Positions 20,540-32,449 of a stretch of DNA of 64,000 bases are shown in pieces. Position numbers and translations under genes: made by a program. The notes under the pieces were generated by a model, which was not told where the DNA came from, did not search any database, and saw only the letters and a program-made list of their open reading frames with translations. Position 1 is the first letter of the stretch; each line of letters opens with the position of its first letter. Source of the DNA: Isoetes taiwanensis (Eukaryota > Streptophyta > Lycopodiopsida > Isoetales > Isoetaceae); assembly GCA_021234155.1 (NCBI GenBank), contig JAJEKV010000030.1:15552003-15616002 (forward strand). The letters run 5' to 3'.

Positions 20540-21662
20540 ACAATCATGTGTTCGGTGCCCTGGCTGGAAGCACCTGAAACATAGCTTTTTCTCAATGCAT
20601 TCCTGTCTCTTTTCCTTTGGCAGACTGTCTAGGAGACGCTTAAGAGCGCTGCCCCCTGATGCGTTCTGTGGCTTACGGTCCCCAAAAGCTTTGCTCTTAT
20701 CCTTACCTTGCTGCTGACTCCCTGATGGTGTAGCTGCTGATTGCTTACCCTGATATTGTCCCTGATACTGCCCTGAACTCTTACCCCTGAAGGTTGGCTG
20801 CTTTTGGAGTTGCTGGTGCCTCTTCCAAACTTATAGCTTTATCTTCGGCCTGCGCTACTGACCTTGGGTTGATTGCTCTTACAAGCCTCTTGATATTGCT
20901 GTTCAACCCCTCAATGTAAGTATCCACGGCTTGCCTCTCTGAGACTCCAGGAACATGCAGCCTGAGCCTCATAAATTCTTCTGTATACTTAGCCACTGAT
21001 AAACTACCCTGATTCAACCTTAGAAACTGCTGGATCTGTCTACTAGTATGAGACCTTGGCACATAGTGCTTTGCGGAAAGCCTTGTCAAGGTCTTAAACC
21101 CGCAGCTTGTTCCTCTTGCCTTGTTAGATTTAGCATATCCCTTCCACCAGATCCTTGCCGGTCCAATAAGGTTAGCTGTAGCAACTTTCCCTATGTCCTT
21201 GTCTTTCATACCATATGAGTTGCCAAATTCTTCCATTTCATCCAGCCATGCTTCAGCCTCCATGCCTCGATCTATCTTTCCCTCGAGAACGGCCGAGCTT
21301 CCTTGTCTTCCACACATTGCTCATAGCACTATCCACCTTTTTCCGGTAATCATCCTGCCTTTTCTTGCCCTTTTCCTTGCCTTCGTGTGCCGTGAGTCAC
21401 CGCCTGAGCTAGAGTTGTCCTCACCGGAAGAGCTATATCGATGAAAGGCCGGAGCTAGATGGTGATGGACTCCCTCGGTTCTCCTTCTTCGCCTCCCCGC
21501 CCCCTCGACGTTGCCGTGGTTGCCCTCCCCTTCCTCGTTGAGGAATTTCGTCACCACCGGAGGACAAGGTGGCGGTGGAGGACCATCTTCTGTGCATTCA
21601 TGAGAGGTGTCGCCCGCTTGATGAGATGTTGCATCCGGTTCCTCATCGCACCAACCTTGCAT
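20540..21662 (-). pseudogene. Gag of element B with CCHC zinc knuckle
   Basis: AEAWLDEMEEFG, IGPARIWWKGYAK, SVAKYTEEFMRLRLHVPG and VDTYIEGLNSNIKRLV are the Gag helices (21,317-20,781). CFRCFQPGHRTHDC (about 20,587-20,546) is a C-x2-C-x4-H-x4-C RNA-binding knuckle. The N-terminal part (21,662-21,321) is Pro/Arg/Glu-rich and shifts frame. Gag forms the virus-like particle in which reverse transcription occurs. Confidence 0.85.
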
Positions 21663-22005
21663 TGATCAGCCTCGTGACATATCCCTGCTCAAAATCTTCT
21701 TGTTCTCTGCCAAACAAGTTCCTTGGAACCCAATTGCGTGGTCGGTCTTTGGTCCCGAGATCCCCCGCACTTGAGTTCCTTTGCCGCAAGGGTCCATCAT
21801 CAATACATAATGTTAAGTTTAGACAATAGTCATTTTGCTTACAATTAAATTGTTGTTAGGTACAAAAGAAATCATATGAAAATTTCATTTACAAGTCAAA
21901 ATCATGGTAATACATTAATTAGTATATAGGAATATAATGGACTTCATGATAATACTTAAAAGCAGTTACAATGTACTTTAATTAAGTTAGCAAGCAATTC
22001 TTCCA

Positions 22006-23541
22006 TCAATGATGTCGCTTTGAAGAAGTCCTTGATTTTCTTGAATCTTGTGCCCTTGCCCATGTTCTCAAGTAGATTCTAGCCGCCGATCCTCCCTCCA
22101 ATGCTCTTGCTACCCGTCTTTGGGAGTTCGGGTGCGCTTGCCGCCACCATCGACAAGCGCATCCCCGAGGTGGCCCCTTAAGTCGAGCATGAAGTGCTAC
22201 TGATCTCTTGAAGAGGATAATATGGTCTACTTTCACATCTATTCTCAAAGATGTCGACCAAAGCCCTAAAAGTGCTATAAGGAGTGCTACGGACTCTTCA
22301 CCTCTTGGGCTAAATTCTTTATGGAAAACTATCATCCGCCTCGCTAAGGGCCGGAAGATAGTACCGAGTGACTTGCCCTTGGTTCCGCGTCTGTACCTTT
22401 TCTCCCACCGCCACGAAGATGTCCAATGCCATAAGATCCTCATGGTCTCTCCACATAGTAGTTGCACTCTCCAAATTGATGCCGCTACAAGCTTCTCGCT
22501 GATACTCATGGAGCCGCGACTGGTCACGGGCGCTTGGGCCCCTTTCCCGCTTGTACAACCTCGCTTTGGATTTCCTGAAATTCTTCTTCCGGAATGATGG
22601 GGTTCCCTTCGCGATACATCCGCCTTATCCATTGGTATGCCCGATGTCCGACATAGTTTCCCGCATAGGAATGTCGCCCGCTACTTCCCTTGGTATCTCC
22701 TGGTAGGAGTAGTCGATGAAGTCGCTACCCGTTCGCGGCAATTAGGCCTAGGAGCTCGTCTATCCCGAGGTTCTCCTCTTGGCAATAGGGAGGTTGAGGA
22801 TGTCGGTGGCTTAATATGTACTCCCTCGCCATCGACGACATCGGGTGAGGCCCGTGATGCCCATTGGTGGCTCAAAGTCCCGCCTTAGCGCTTCCTGTTG
22901 CCGAGCTATACGCCTCTCCATCCTTCTTGCCTCCCTCATCTCCCAGCTTGGGTTCTCTTCCTCTTCCTCTTCGTAATCCTGCTTTCGACGGCAAACGAGG
23001 TGCTTCTGATGTGGAGCCGTAGTGTTCGTATGCTAAGGTCTGGATCTCCTGGATGCTTATCTGTGCTGCTCGGGTGTCGAGAGGTGCCAAATCCAAGGGT
23101 TGGATTGACGGCTCCCCTGGTTGGTTAACTGCCCTATACTGCATGAACAATGCTAAGGTGCCTCGGGCTTGAGAGGTACCTATGCCTATGATGCTTGCTG
23201 TGTCATGTAGTCCGGCATGTTTTCGGGTTCTATCCCATAGCTTGTTCTTACCCCCGGATCCCCCACCTATGGCTTGAGCAAGAGAATCTAGAGAAACCCA
23301 TTTCCCTCCCCTAGGTGGCAAGCTAACTTCCTGTGGTAAGAGACCTGATCATATTGACAAATGATGTCGGTGTAGTATGGAGTTCTAGTCGAGTGGCATG
23401 GAGATCAAAGAGATAATCAAAAACATGGAAGACTTGTTCGTGGGGACAATCACGAATGTGATTGGTCTCATTATACCATCCGACAAAGCTTGAGGGCCAT
23501 TGAACAGAATAGCTATGGAAAATGGTGATGGAAATGAGCAA
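22006..23541 (-). other. Extra degraded coding region between 5' LTR and gag (element B)
   Basis: Several overlapping minus-strand frames (208 codons at 22,632-22,006, 149 codons at 23,321-22,872, 72 codons at 23,541-23,323) look like pieces of one frame-shifted protein, for example FVGWYNETNHIRDCPHE then GGKWVSLDSLAQAIGGG then RAVNQPGEPSIQPLDLAP. I recognise no family. Its position before gag is unusual for a chromovirus. It could be an extended Gag N-terminus, an accessory ORF, or a captured or nested sequence. Confidence 0.4.
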
Positions 23542-23759
23542 AAGCCAAAGAAATCGCCAAAGGGGCTGAGAGCAACTCTAATGGGAAAAAAATGACAAAT
23601 GAGGGTCCCTTTTTATAGACTAGGGGTGCCTCGGGTTCCGTGCACAAAGGTTCTTGATGGGGAAGACTCCAAATCTATGGCCCTGGGTGTCCAAATGAGC
23701 TACCATGAAGTGCAATTCTAAACAAAGCAAAGCAAGAAACGCTACATGGCAGTTTGTTG

Positions 23760-24070
23760 GGTCAAAATTGGTCAATTGGGCGAAAAAAATTGGCGAAATC
23801 GGTCGAAAGCAAACGCCTGCGTCATAAGCAGCGGTTCAGCCGCGGTGTGACCCGATTTGGGTCTATTTTAAGTTCTGCTATGGATTTTTGAAGAATTCGA
23901 ATTGCTAGGATGACTATTTGGACGATTCTAATCTAACTAGGGGTTTTTCTTACATGAATTAGACCTTAAATTGATAAAGTTTTGCGAAACCGGGTCAGAG
24001 CGCGCGAAACGCCTCTGCGTCGCGGACGCAGGCGGGTCTGGCGCGGTGTGACCCGATTTCGGGGGGGGGT
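23760..24070. repeat. Diverged direct repeat in element B leader
   Basis: GGTGTGACCCGATTT with related flanks (GCGAAA..GGTC..AAACGCCT and CGCGG) occurs near 23,760-23,870 and again near 23,990-24,060, about 200 bp apart. A run of nine or more G follows the second copy. Confidence 0.5.
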
Positions 24071-24347
24071 CGCTCGAATTTAAAAAAATTTATCTAATGC
24101 AGGAAGGATTTATCTACTACTAATTGCAAAACAAAATTTTATATTTATGGGGAAAACTTAATAATTACATTAGTTTGAACAAAAATGCATCCTCAAGGAT
24201 ATTCCTTGCGGATGCGACGCGCCAAGTATATATCCTTGGGCATCAAAGTCACCCTCTTCGCGTGGATCGCGCAGAGGTTCCCTTCCTCAAACAACTGGGT
24301 GAGCTCGGCCTCAGCGGCTACTTGCAACACCCGAGTTGTGAGCGACG

Positions 24348-25124
24348 TCACTCTGTGGTGCGGGCGAACTCCGCCATCACCTCCCGCATGAGTCGCTCAA
24401 AAGGTGCCTTCCTAATCAGGAGATTAGTGCACTGCTGAAAGTGTCTAATCTCCCGGAAGACACGGGAGTGTACCGAATTAGGCCCATGGTGGACCTTCTT
24501 CGGCTTCTCGGGCTGTGGCGGCGGCGGCTTAGGCTGGTTCTTTGGCGGCCGGCCTCCCTCCACGGTGCGCTGGATGTTTTGCCGGCAGTACCAATCATTA
24601 TACCTCGTCCACCGACGAAGGTATTCTTGGTATGCCTTGAGGCGGCGCCGGTAGAGACGGTCCTCCTTCAAGGCGAAGGCCCGCTCGCCCGCCTTCTGCT
24701 TCTTTACCACCTTAGGTGGCTTGGGCCACACTGGGTAAGGTGGTCTTGGGTCCGCCCCTTCCCCCTGCTCTTCTTCTTCCTCCTGCTCTTCTTCCTCCTG
24801 CTCCTCTTCTTCCACGTGCTCCTCCTCGCGCCGGGGAGGCTCCTCTATCACGACGGTTCGGCGGGGACCGTCGTTTCTTCTCTTCGTCCTCCGCTCCTGC
24901 CGCCGCAGCTCCTCCTCGCGCTCCCTCTTCCTCCTCGCGGCCCTCTCTTCAGCCCTCCTAAACCTTCTCCTTGCCCTTCTTCCTTGGCGCCGAAGGCCCC
25001 GCTTCGTCCACCTGCTGCTGGACCTGCTCTTCCTCCTGCTCTTCCGCCGATAATGCAGTGGCCCCGAGAGTGGCGGGATTCGTCGGTTCTTTCGTTCCTG
25101 CCCGGCCGAGGGGCTGCTCGGCAT
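24348..25124 (-). CDS. Highly charged 258-codon ORF in the 5' region of element B
   Basis: This open frame starts [20 protein letters not shown]. It then has a long Arg-rich stretch (about residues 25-95), a Glu run (about 100-125), a Pro/Lys segment (about 125-215) and an ordinary C-terminal part containing [20 protein letters not shown]. The Arg/Glu central part is likely coiled coil or disordered. No family is recognised. It lies between primer site and gag in sense orientation and is the only long intact frame of element B. It could be a Gag-precursor N-terminus or an accessory protein; low-complexity sequence can also stay open by chance. Confidence 0.45.
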   Translation of the reverse strand: MPSSPSAGQERKNRRIPPLSGPLHYRRKSRRKSRSSSRWTKRGLRRQGRRARRRFRRAEERAARRKREREEELRRQERRTKRRNDGPRRTVVIEEPPRREEEHVEEEEQEEEEQEEEEEQGEGADPRPPYPVWPKPPKVVKKQKAGERAFALKEDRLYRRRLKAYQEYLRRWTRYNDWYCRQNIQRTVEGGRPPKNQPKPPPPQPEKPKKVHHGPNSVHSRVFREIRHFQQCTNLLIRKAPFERLMREVMAEFARTTE

Positions 25125-25857
25125 CGTGATAGGTGCCCGTCGGCTGCTCAGCTGGTGGGGGGAAGCTCCTCTTCCCCCTTCTTGGGTCGAAGGTGCTCCG
25201 GGATCTTCTTCACATGGCGTCCCGCTGCTAGGTTCGCCATCGAGAGTGTGGGGCGCTGTCCTGGCTTCCTGTAGGTTTGTTTGGTTCTTGCCATACTTAA
25301 CGCTCTAGAAAACGGGTGGGGATAGGCTGGTCAAGAGAGAGAAGGTGGAGGAAAGTTTGGAGGGAAAAATGAGGTGTCAGAGATATTTAAAGAGGAGGGT
25401 CCCTGAGAATATTCTCCTACCATAATTACCCCTATTTATTAGCCCCCCTTATTAATTACAAGATATTTAGTACTTATTTAATTATTAATGTATATGTTAA
25501 ATCCATATTAATTGATATTATACTTGAATTTCGAATTTTTTTCTAATGGTTCGAAGTGCAATCTATGAATTTGCGCCATTTTTTTCACGGGTCTCCGATT
25601 GGCATGATTCTTCGACCCATTTTAGGTGAAATTTGATGCAGATGCATGATTTTCACTCCAAATTTACTAGAAGGTGCGTTTGACTCACTCAAACCTTCGT
25701 CTAACACTTAACCTAAGTCCTGACCCACTACCTAGGAGAAAATTTTTCCCCCATTTTCGCGGTTCGATGGTGGAAATGTTTATTTCACACCCCTATAGGC
25801 CTGTTAGACTACTTCATGGTTATGGTCAGTGCTAGTTCTTGGTCAACCAAGAACATT

Positions 25858-25869
25858 GCTCTGATACCA
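25858..25869 (-). other. Primer-binding site of element B
   Basis: On the minus strand TGGTATCAGAGC, complementary to the 3' end of plant initiator tRNA-Met, starts one base after the 5' LTR. Confidence 0.92.
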
Positions 25870-25870
25870 T

Positions 25871-27471
25871 TGTGACGCTCCCTGCTAAACATACGGCGCC
25901 CAGCCGTATACCCGGCAGGAAATCCCCCATCCCGGCCAAAGAACCGCGATGGGCTTTTTCGTCGAACCCGCGACTCGAGGTGACTCTTAGTGCGGGGAGG
26001 GAACACGAAGGTGTCTTGCGCGCCCTTCCCCTATGGGCTCCTATAACAGCGGAAGCGAGAACACGTCAGAACTAGCATAAAACATATACAAATACTACCT
26101 CGGAGGGTAGTGCATCGCACATAAACCAATGCAAAGATGATAATCACAAACCATAAAACAGGAGAGCTCCTACCCCGGCTCAGACTCGTAAGGAGGGTGA
26201 CTGACCGGCTAGGCCTCAAGATAGAGCAGACCGAGTCATGGCAATGGCGAGGGCTGGCATAGAACAATGGCTAGGGTTGACCACTCCATCCGCCCCTCCT
26301 GTGCATACTTTGCAGATGGGCTAGATCAGGCTCTGACAGGACTCTAGCCTTCCGGATACGCAATCCCATGGCATCACCCATCGGCATCATCCCAGGGTCT
26401 AGAGGTGCCGTGGGCGGCTAGAGAATCGTGACGACACACGATTCGTACCCGACTGAACCCCCCAAAACGAGAGCCAAGCCAACACTTGCAGCTCCCGAGA
26501 GGCAGGGCAACACCATTGCCCCAGGAGGTGTCGGACCCATGCTCGCCCACACCTAAGTGACCCACCATAAGCCTAGCCCACTATGGGATCCCCCGGAAGC
26601 CCCCCACTGGGCGTGGGATCCTCCCTCCACTTTCCCTCTAGCCCGTTATCTGGTCTTTGAGTCATATCATAGCCTCAATAGCCTGGTGGGCTCCTATGCA
26701 CAGGCCGCAACTAATAGGAACTAAGGGATCTACTCTAGGAGCATACTACATATGGCTCTAGGTCTCTACCCCCCTTCCCAATACAAGAGGAGCAACATGA
26801 TCAACCATCATCACATCATCATCACATCATGAGAATAATCATAAGAAGAACATCTTAACCTAATCATACAACTAACTAATAGTTAGGGTTCCTTGATTAG
26901 GGTTCAAGATGTTCAATATGGGTTCTAGGATGGCTCTACTCTAGATACAAAATACTAGCACATCCGGAATGTTAATCCCAGATGAGCTATCACAACTACT
27001 ATCCTACATACCTGCTCCTGAAGCTCTCCCTCCAGATCCGGGTGCCTCCATGGTCTTCGACTCACGTGATGTTGCTCTTGCTCCAAGAACGAAGTCTACC
27101 TGCGGGGGCTGCTGCACAGAGTCTATGCTCTGACAAACGATGTTCAAACGGGTTTTTCGAAATCCAGTAGGTGAGTCTCTAGGTGCTAGGGCTGGAAAGA
27201 GGCCTAGGGTTAGGGTTTAGGCCTATATGAGCTAGGTCCACCTAGGATGCCACGTGGCACCAATCGGGTGAGTCCTGTGTGGCGGGTGCCCAATAGGTTA
27301 AGGCCACGTGGATAATGGTCTAAACCTATGGTTGGCTAAGTTATGAGAATAACTTGGCCATGCCCCCTAGTGCCACAACTTATGGTATACAAGGCTATGA
27401 ATGATAGACTTGTATAGTGACGGATCCAGGAATATACGTATTTATGGCATATATTCCCCTGGACCATCACA
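25871..27471 (-). repeat. LTR of element B (5' LTR in element orientation)
   Basis: 1,601 bp, TG...CA, flanked by GATAG at 27,472-27,476. In element orientation this LTR would carry the promoter. Confidence 0.95.
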
Positions 27472-27498
27472 GATAGATTTTCCAAGCGCACTATTTGA

Positions 27499-27840
27499 AT
27501 GGCTTCTACAACTTTAGTTCGTCCACGGGGAGTTGCCTGAGAAAAATGGCAATGATTTTCCCTTCAGATGCAAGCTGCAGGTTCGCTATGCAACGGAAAT
27601 GCTCGCCAAAATTGTAATAAATGCGTTGGTGGTTGATGCGGAGCTCCAGCCTGACAAAGTAAGTAGGAATATTGTGGTTCAAAATAATGAGCTTGTGGTG
27701 TCCTTTGCTGCTGTGGAGTCCAGATTTCTTAGAGCCTCCTTTAACGCTTTCAGACATATTGATTCCTGCTTCAAAAACTAGAGGAATTCAGTCTCTGTGC
27801 CTTTTGATGTTTCTGACACTCATCTTGAATTCTAACAATT
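27499..27840 (+). pseudogene. Pcc1/LAGE3-like KEOPS subunit pseudogene
   Basis: Pcc1 (LAGE3) is the small dimerising subunit of the KEOPS/EKC complex that makes the t6A37 modification of tRNA. An ATG at 27,499 begins MASTTLVRPRG but meets a stop. In the next frame the body reads CKLQVRYATEMLAKIV, VVDAELQPDKV, NNELVVSFAAVESRFLRASF, all typical of the family. A second frame slip near 27,740 is needed to continue SDILIPASKTRG. The sequence is continuous with no intron where plant genes usually have them (from memory), so a retrocopy is possible. Element B inserted 27 bp upstream of the ATG. Confidence 0.75.
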
Positions 27841-28112
27841 TGCTTTATAAAAATCAATTATCCACATAATAGTACTGATTTTATTTCTGGCGGTGTTCAT
27901 TTATCTTGGGATTCTAGCCAGAAATTTGTATGGTTTGTCTATCAAAATGGGAGATCTTATTTGCTTAATATGGGAGTTCAGGTTCTTATTGAATATAGTT
28001 GAACTTAGCATTAACAAAAAACAATACTCGTCATTAAGTAGCAGCTTGGCAGATACATATATTTGCTGCTTGGCATTGCGTTATCTGCATTTAGTGTTCC
28101 TCTAGTCCAAAA

Positions 28113-28262
28113 CTATGTTAGCAGGGTATGAACTAGACGTTTATACTGGCAGCAGTCTTATGGATATGTATGTAAAATGCCATAGAAACATCTTATCAGC
28201 AGGATACGAGCTAGACGGTTATGGCAGCAGTCTTATAGACTATGCAAAAATGTTAATATTTC
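28113..28262 (+). pseudogene. PPR repeat fragment, partly duplicated
   Basis: AGYELDVYTGSSLMDMYVKC is a typical plant organellar PPR (PLS-type) repeat end. After HRN it is followed by a second, shorter version, SAGYELDGYGSSLIDYAKM. PPR proteins bind organellar RNA. Only about 1.5 repeats exist here, with no flanking PPR sequence in frame, so it is a scrap with an internal duplication of about 70 bp. Confidence 0.7.
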
Positions 28263-29224
28263 TTTGGTTCAATTGCAGACTTTGGAACTTGCAGGATGTT
28301 AGTTGTAAAGCCTTTTATTGAGCTGAAATTGTGGATAATTTTTTGGTGTCCAGTTTATTGGTCTAGAATTTGCTTCCTTGGATTATGCTGTGGAATTCCC
28401 ATAATCATAAAATGCTGAAGCGACATATTGCAGCAACTATACAGGCAAAACTATTTAATGGACATTCAACTGTATAGGCAGAACTATGTGATGAATATTC
28501 AAGTCAAATGAGAAAATATTTCAGTATCCTCTTGTTTTCCAGAATATGGTATGTGGAAAAATCCAATCCCCAAGACCTTTGCTATTGTACATATCAAATT
28601 CTTCTATGCTTAAAAGCATTTTGGGTTGCCGCCAGGCCAATGGGATTTAGATGGTACACAGAATACATAAACAACGACAACAATGAATAGATGAATGCTA
28701 CCTTTGCCTGGAACATTTATATAAGAAACTTCAATGTTCATGTTCCATGATAGGCCTAGGGTAGACTTCAACAGCATCCACTCTGCTTAGCAATGCTATA
28801 TAATACAATAATTCATGCATTCATGCATTTTATCAAATGAATAATCATCACTTAGGTGTATGGTTTGGGAAACTCCCCGGAATCTCTGTAGACTACCGGT
28901 TAAAATCCAAGAATCTCGTGCTAATAAAAAGTGGGACCGGATAATTCTAGATTTTATGAAACGCGCTTTTTGCTAACAAAAGAGATGGAAATTTGTCAAC
29001 ATGTAAATGTTTTTGTCACTCATTTTGTTGTAGGTGGAGCAAAAGAGGTATGACATTACAAACCTTCACTAGTACTGTAAGAAGGAACTGTTCATTTCTT
29101 CTAACAAGACATCATGAAACCATCAGGTTCCATTCATTCAAACACCATCTGGAAAAGTTTCGCATTTCCCTTTTTCCCTTCTTGTTATTGCTTTTTTTCT
29201 TCAATGGACAAGCTAACGTTCTAT

Positions 29225-29228
<4 letters not shown>
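28263..29228. other. No recognised gene
   Basis: AT-rich sequence with ATTCATGCATTCATGCATTT near 28,810 and only short frames. Confidence 0.4.
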
Positions 29229-29260
<32 letters not shown>

Positions 29261-29261
29261 T
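29229..29261. repeat. (AAT)n microsatellite, probable LINE 3' tail
   Basis: Eleven consecutive AAT units on the plus strand lie at the 3' limit of the LINE, where A-rich or simple-repeat tails are normal. Confidence 0.8.
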
Positions 29262-29318
29262 GATTAAATCGAGCTTCTTAAGACCCAAAAGGGCATGAAG
29301 CTGAAATACAATAAAGTA

Positions 29319-31136
29319 TCAAGTATTGCTCAGAGTTTTTAACATAAGATGATGCTTATCTATATCAGATATGAATGCTCCGAGACGGAGAGGATCCATC
29401 TGCCACAGAGAGAAAAGGTTAGAGTGTTCATCCTCATGTCTCGCTCTTATTGGATTGTATTGTGTGCATCGAAGAAGGGTATGTTCTTCATCTCCAATCT
29501 GGACGTCTTCACAAAACAGGCAAATTCTTTCTTCCCTTGGGATTTTCATCCATCGACCTGTTTCGATTCTTAGGTGATGAGAGCTGAGCCTATATCTTGC
29601 AACTTTCCTGGCACGTGGAGATGTTTTCAGATAATCTTGTTCTGCGTATATTAACATTGGGTTAATCTCTGACTGATAAAACTCCATCTTTATACCCTTT
29701 TCTTGCCGTAGTTTCTCAATGACCTTGGCCTGAACCAGATCACGGATCCCTTCGTCTGTGGTAGGCGAATTACGTTCTCCCAGTCCCCATTTATGTAACC
29801 ACTCTTTTACTTCTTGGAACCACCCTTGGCTGCTCGAGGTTTGCATTGCAAGGTGAGGAAGCTGACTCTCCTCTAGATTGCTGATCCTGTTGACATATGA
29901 TAATGTTTGGCACAAAGCTTCAGCCTCTAAGGGAAGCATCCCTGTCTCCGCTAAAATCATTGCATAAGGCACTTATTTTTTTATCCCAAGTTCTTCCTGA
30001 AGGAAGAGTTTGAGCACTCCTTCTATCTTCTCCCGCATCTTGCCTGATAGAGATGGCCCCCATGGGCAGCCATATAGCACTACAGTTTGCACCAAGGTAC
30101 GAAAGAGCATTTTTTGGAGCTTCCATCCTGCTAAACCAGCTTTATGGCATCTTTGCAACATGCCGTACATGGCACGCTTGCCTCCTGCAATGCGTTTTTC
30201 AATGCAAACCTTCCAGCTGTAATTTGAGCAGAATTCCAATCCTAGATATTTATAGACATTAACCAATTCCAACTGTTCATTCTGATAAAAGAAATCTGGT
30301 TTTGAGAACGTGCCACTTACCATGCATTTAGACTTGGATAAGTTCACCTTCATACATTTGTTTGTGCAAAAGAGGGCCAGGTTGTCTAGATGTGTTTGTA
30401 ATCTTTGTGGAGTTTCTGAGAGAAGGACCACGTCATCTGCATATATTAAGAGTTGGATAAGAAAGTTTCCAAGCAATGTTCCAGCTTGTCTTTTGGATCT
30501 CATCCATTCTTCTAGGGAGTCAATGTAAAGCCCAAAGAGCGTGGGAGATAAGGGGCAGCCTTGTTTCACGCCCACCGTGCTGCGAACCTCATCTGGTAGC
30601 TTAAAGGAAAGTTTAGCAATTACCTCTTCATACAATTTGGCCACTGCTCCACGTATATTCTCTGGGAGGCCTAACTCTTCCATCCTCTCTTCTAGGCCTG
30701 CTCTGGGGACTGAGTCGAAAACCTTCGAGAAATCAATGAAAGCCATGTGCAACGATTTTCTGGGACGTTTAGCTCTCTCCATTAAGACTCGGAGTGATAA
30801 AATGTAATCGTAAGTGTTATGATCCTTCCGGAATCCTGTTTGTGTGATGGCCCTCTTATCCAGAGAATCAGCCCATGCAGCAATTTTCTTCTCGAGAATG
30901 CCTCCAAAGATTTTGGAAAAAATGCTGCCTACTAAGATTGTTCTGTAGCTCCTCGCATCCTGTCTATCTCCTGCTTTGTAGATAGCTACTACTCTGCATG
31001 TTTGCCATTGTCTAGGGAGACCCTCCTTTGCTGCATTATTAAGAACCTTCGTGAGATATGGAATCAGCCCATCTCCTCCCCATTTTATCAATTCAGCCGA
31101 AAGCCCTTCTAAATCGACTGCCTTCCCATTTGCCAA
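29319..31136 (-). pseudogene. LINE reverse transcriptase and C-terminal zinc region
   Basis: The RT performs target-primed reverse transcription. Motifs are WQTCRVVAIYKAGDRQD, FIDFSKVFDSVPR, GVKQGCPLSPTLFGLYID and the catalytic LIYADDVVLLS. After GIKK a single TAA at 29,973-29,975 interrupts the same frame, which continues to CLFCEDVQIGDEEHTLLRC. That C-x2-C-x8-H-x4-C array is the zinc region found at the end of plant LINE RTs. Apart from that stop this 600-codon part is open. Confidence 0.88.
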
Positions 31137-32449
31137 TGTCTGAGTGTACTCTTTAACCTCTGCCTCATCCTTGAAGCATGTGGGGCATAATACAATTCTT
31201 TGACAAATTCTAGCAGCTTTGATGTCTCCAAATTATGCCCTGTGGTGGGCATGGCCAACTTAGACCAAAAGCTTCTTGGCTTTTCTTCAAAAAGCGCACT
31301 GAGGTCAGCCTGTCGAGTCTTGTAAAATGCCTTCTTCTTCTTCTTTAAAGCTTTTTTGTACCACTGAGGTTTCATTTTCAGACCTGATGGCAATGACCTT
31401 CTCAGTTCCGAGCATTCTTGGTCCCACCAAGACTTGGATTTCCGGCCGGGTGGGCAAGCTCGGGTTTCCAAAGCTTTTTCTGGCTGCATTCAGGATAGCT
31501 TGGGATAAGGATTGAGCATTTGGGCAGTTATCTTCCCTTACGTTTTCAAGTAATCAGACAAAGCTTGTTGGTAGGCGTCTCTTTTCATATAATCCAGTTT
31601 GATTTTTGGGACAAATTCTTTTTCCACTTTGCATTTTCGCAAACTCGTATCCAAAGCAAAAAGGACATGCACATGGTCCGATTCTGGTTGCTTGTCAATC
31701 AGCTTGAGATAAGGAACTCGTTCTGTGGACTGCGCTAGCAGATAATCAACCGTACTGTCTCCTTGCCAAGTAAAACATGTTGACTTGTTAGAGCATGGAT
31801 ATTTCAAAATGCCATTGAGTATTTTTAGATTGCAGATGGAGCCAAGCTCTAACAATAGCGCACCCATTTGGTTTTTGTTCTGGTCAGCCGAGCTTCTGTC
31901 AAATTGGGGATCATAGACTTCTTCTAACATCTGATTATCCTCAGAAGTATATTTGATACATTGCATATTTCGTGTCCTGGCATTAAAATCCCCTACTAGC
32001 ATGACCTGTCCTTTATCTTAAAAATCCTGAATCTGCAATGTAAGAGCATGGTATGGATGGTCCGAGTCTATTCCTTCCTGTTTATACACCTTCATATTCA
32101 ACGGCGCATAGTAGCAAGCAGCCAGGAATATTGGGTGAGATGTTCCTACTCTTATCCACATAAATTGATTATGTGTGTCTTTTTGTGCCACTGAGATGCT
32201 ATCTGTAAATTGTTTTCGGGCATACAATGCTATGCCTCCAAAACCACGACCCATGCACGAATCTTTCATATTCTATACTGCATCAACAAAGGCAAAACCT
32301 GTCAAATCTAGTAATGAACTTGACTGGTGCTGCCATGTTTCCAGGAAAATTATAACATCTGCATTTTCCCAAATGTGTACTGTTGCATCTATTTTAGCCT
32401 GGTGCAAACCATGGATATTCCAGCACATGACCTTTAGGGTCTCGTTTCC
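31137..32449 (-). pseudogene. LINE AP-endonuclease domain and linker
   Basis: MCWNIHGLHQAK and FLETW give the first two endonuclease motifs. MLVGDFNART, STVDYLLAQ and ESDHVHV give the remaining Asn, Asp and Asp-His catalytic motifs. The domain nicks target DNA. In-frame stops occur at about 32,271 (TAG) and 32,018 (TAA). Between 31,538 and 31,489 the sequence makes sense only in a shifted frame (NAQSLSQAILNAARK), and another shift near 31,110-31,136 joins it to the RT. Confidence 0.85.

Larger units (their letters stand above)
14459..27471 (-). mobile_element. Complete chromovirus-type Ty3/gypsy LTR retrotransposon B (13.0 kb)
   Basis: LTRs at 14,459-16,099 and 25,871-27,471 both start TGTGACGCTCCC and end CACA on the plus strand. 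The 5-bp flank GATAG is found at 14,454-14,458 and 27,472-27,476. On the minus strand the primer site TGGTATCAGAGC (25,869-25,858) follows the 5' LTR after one base. A polypurine tract AAGGGGAGAA (16,109-16,100) directly precedes the 3' LTR. The interior order gag, knuckle, protease, RT, RNase H, integrase, chromodomain fits a Ty3/gypsy chromovirus. Most coding regions have frameshifts, so it is structurally complete but inactive. Confidence 0.95.

Noticed and set aside
24441-25274. 277-codon plus-strand ORF
   Set aside because: It is the antisense of the charged minus-strand ORF of element B; the Leu/Pro-rich translation is typical of the complement of Glu/Arg-rich codons.
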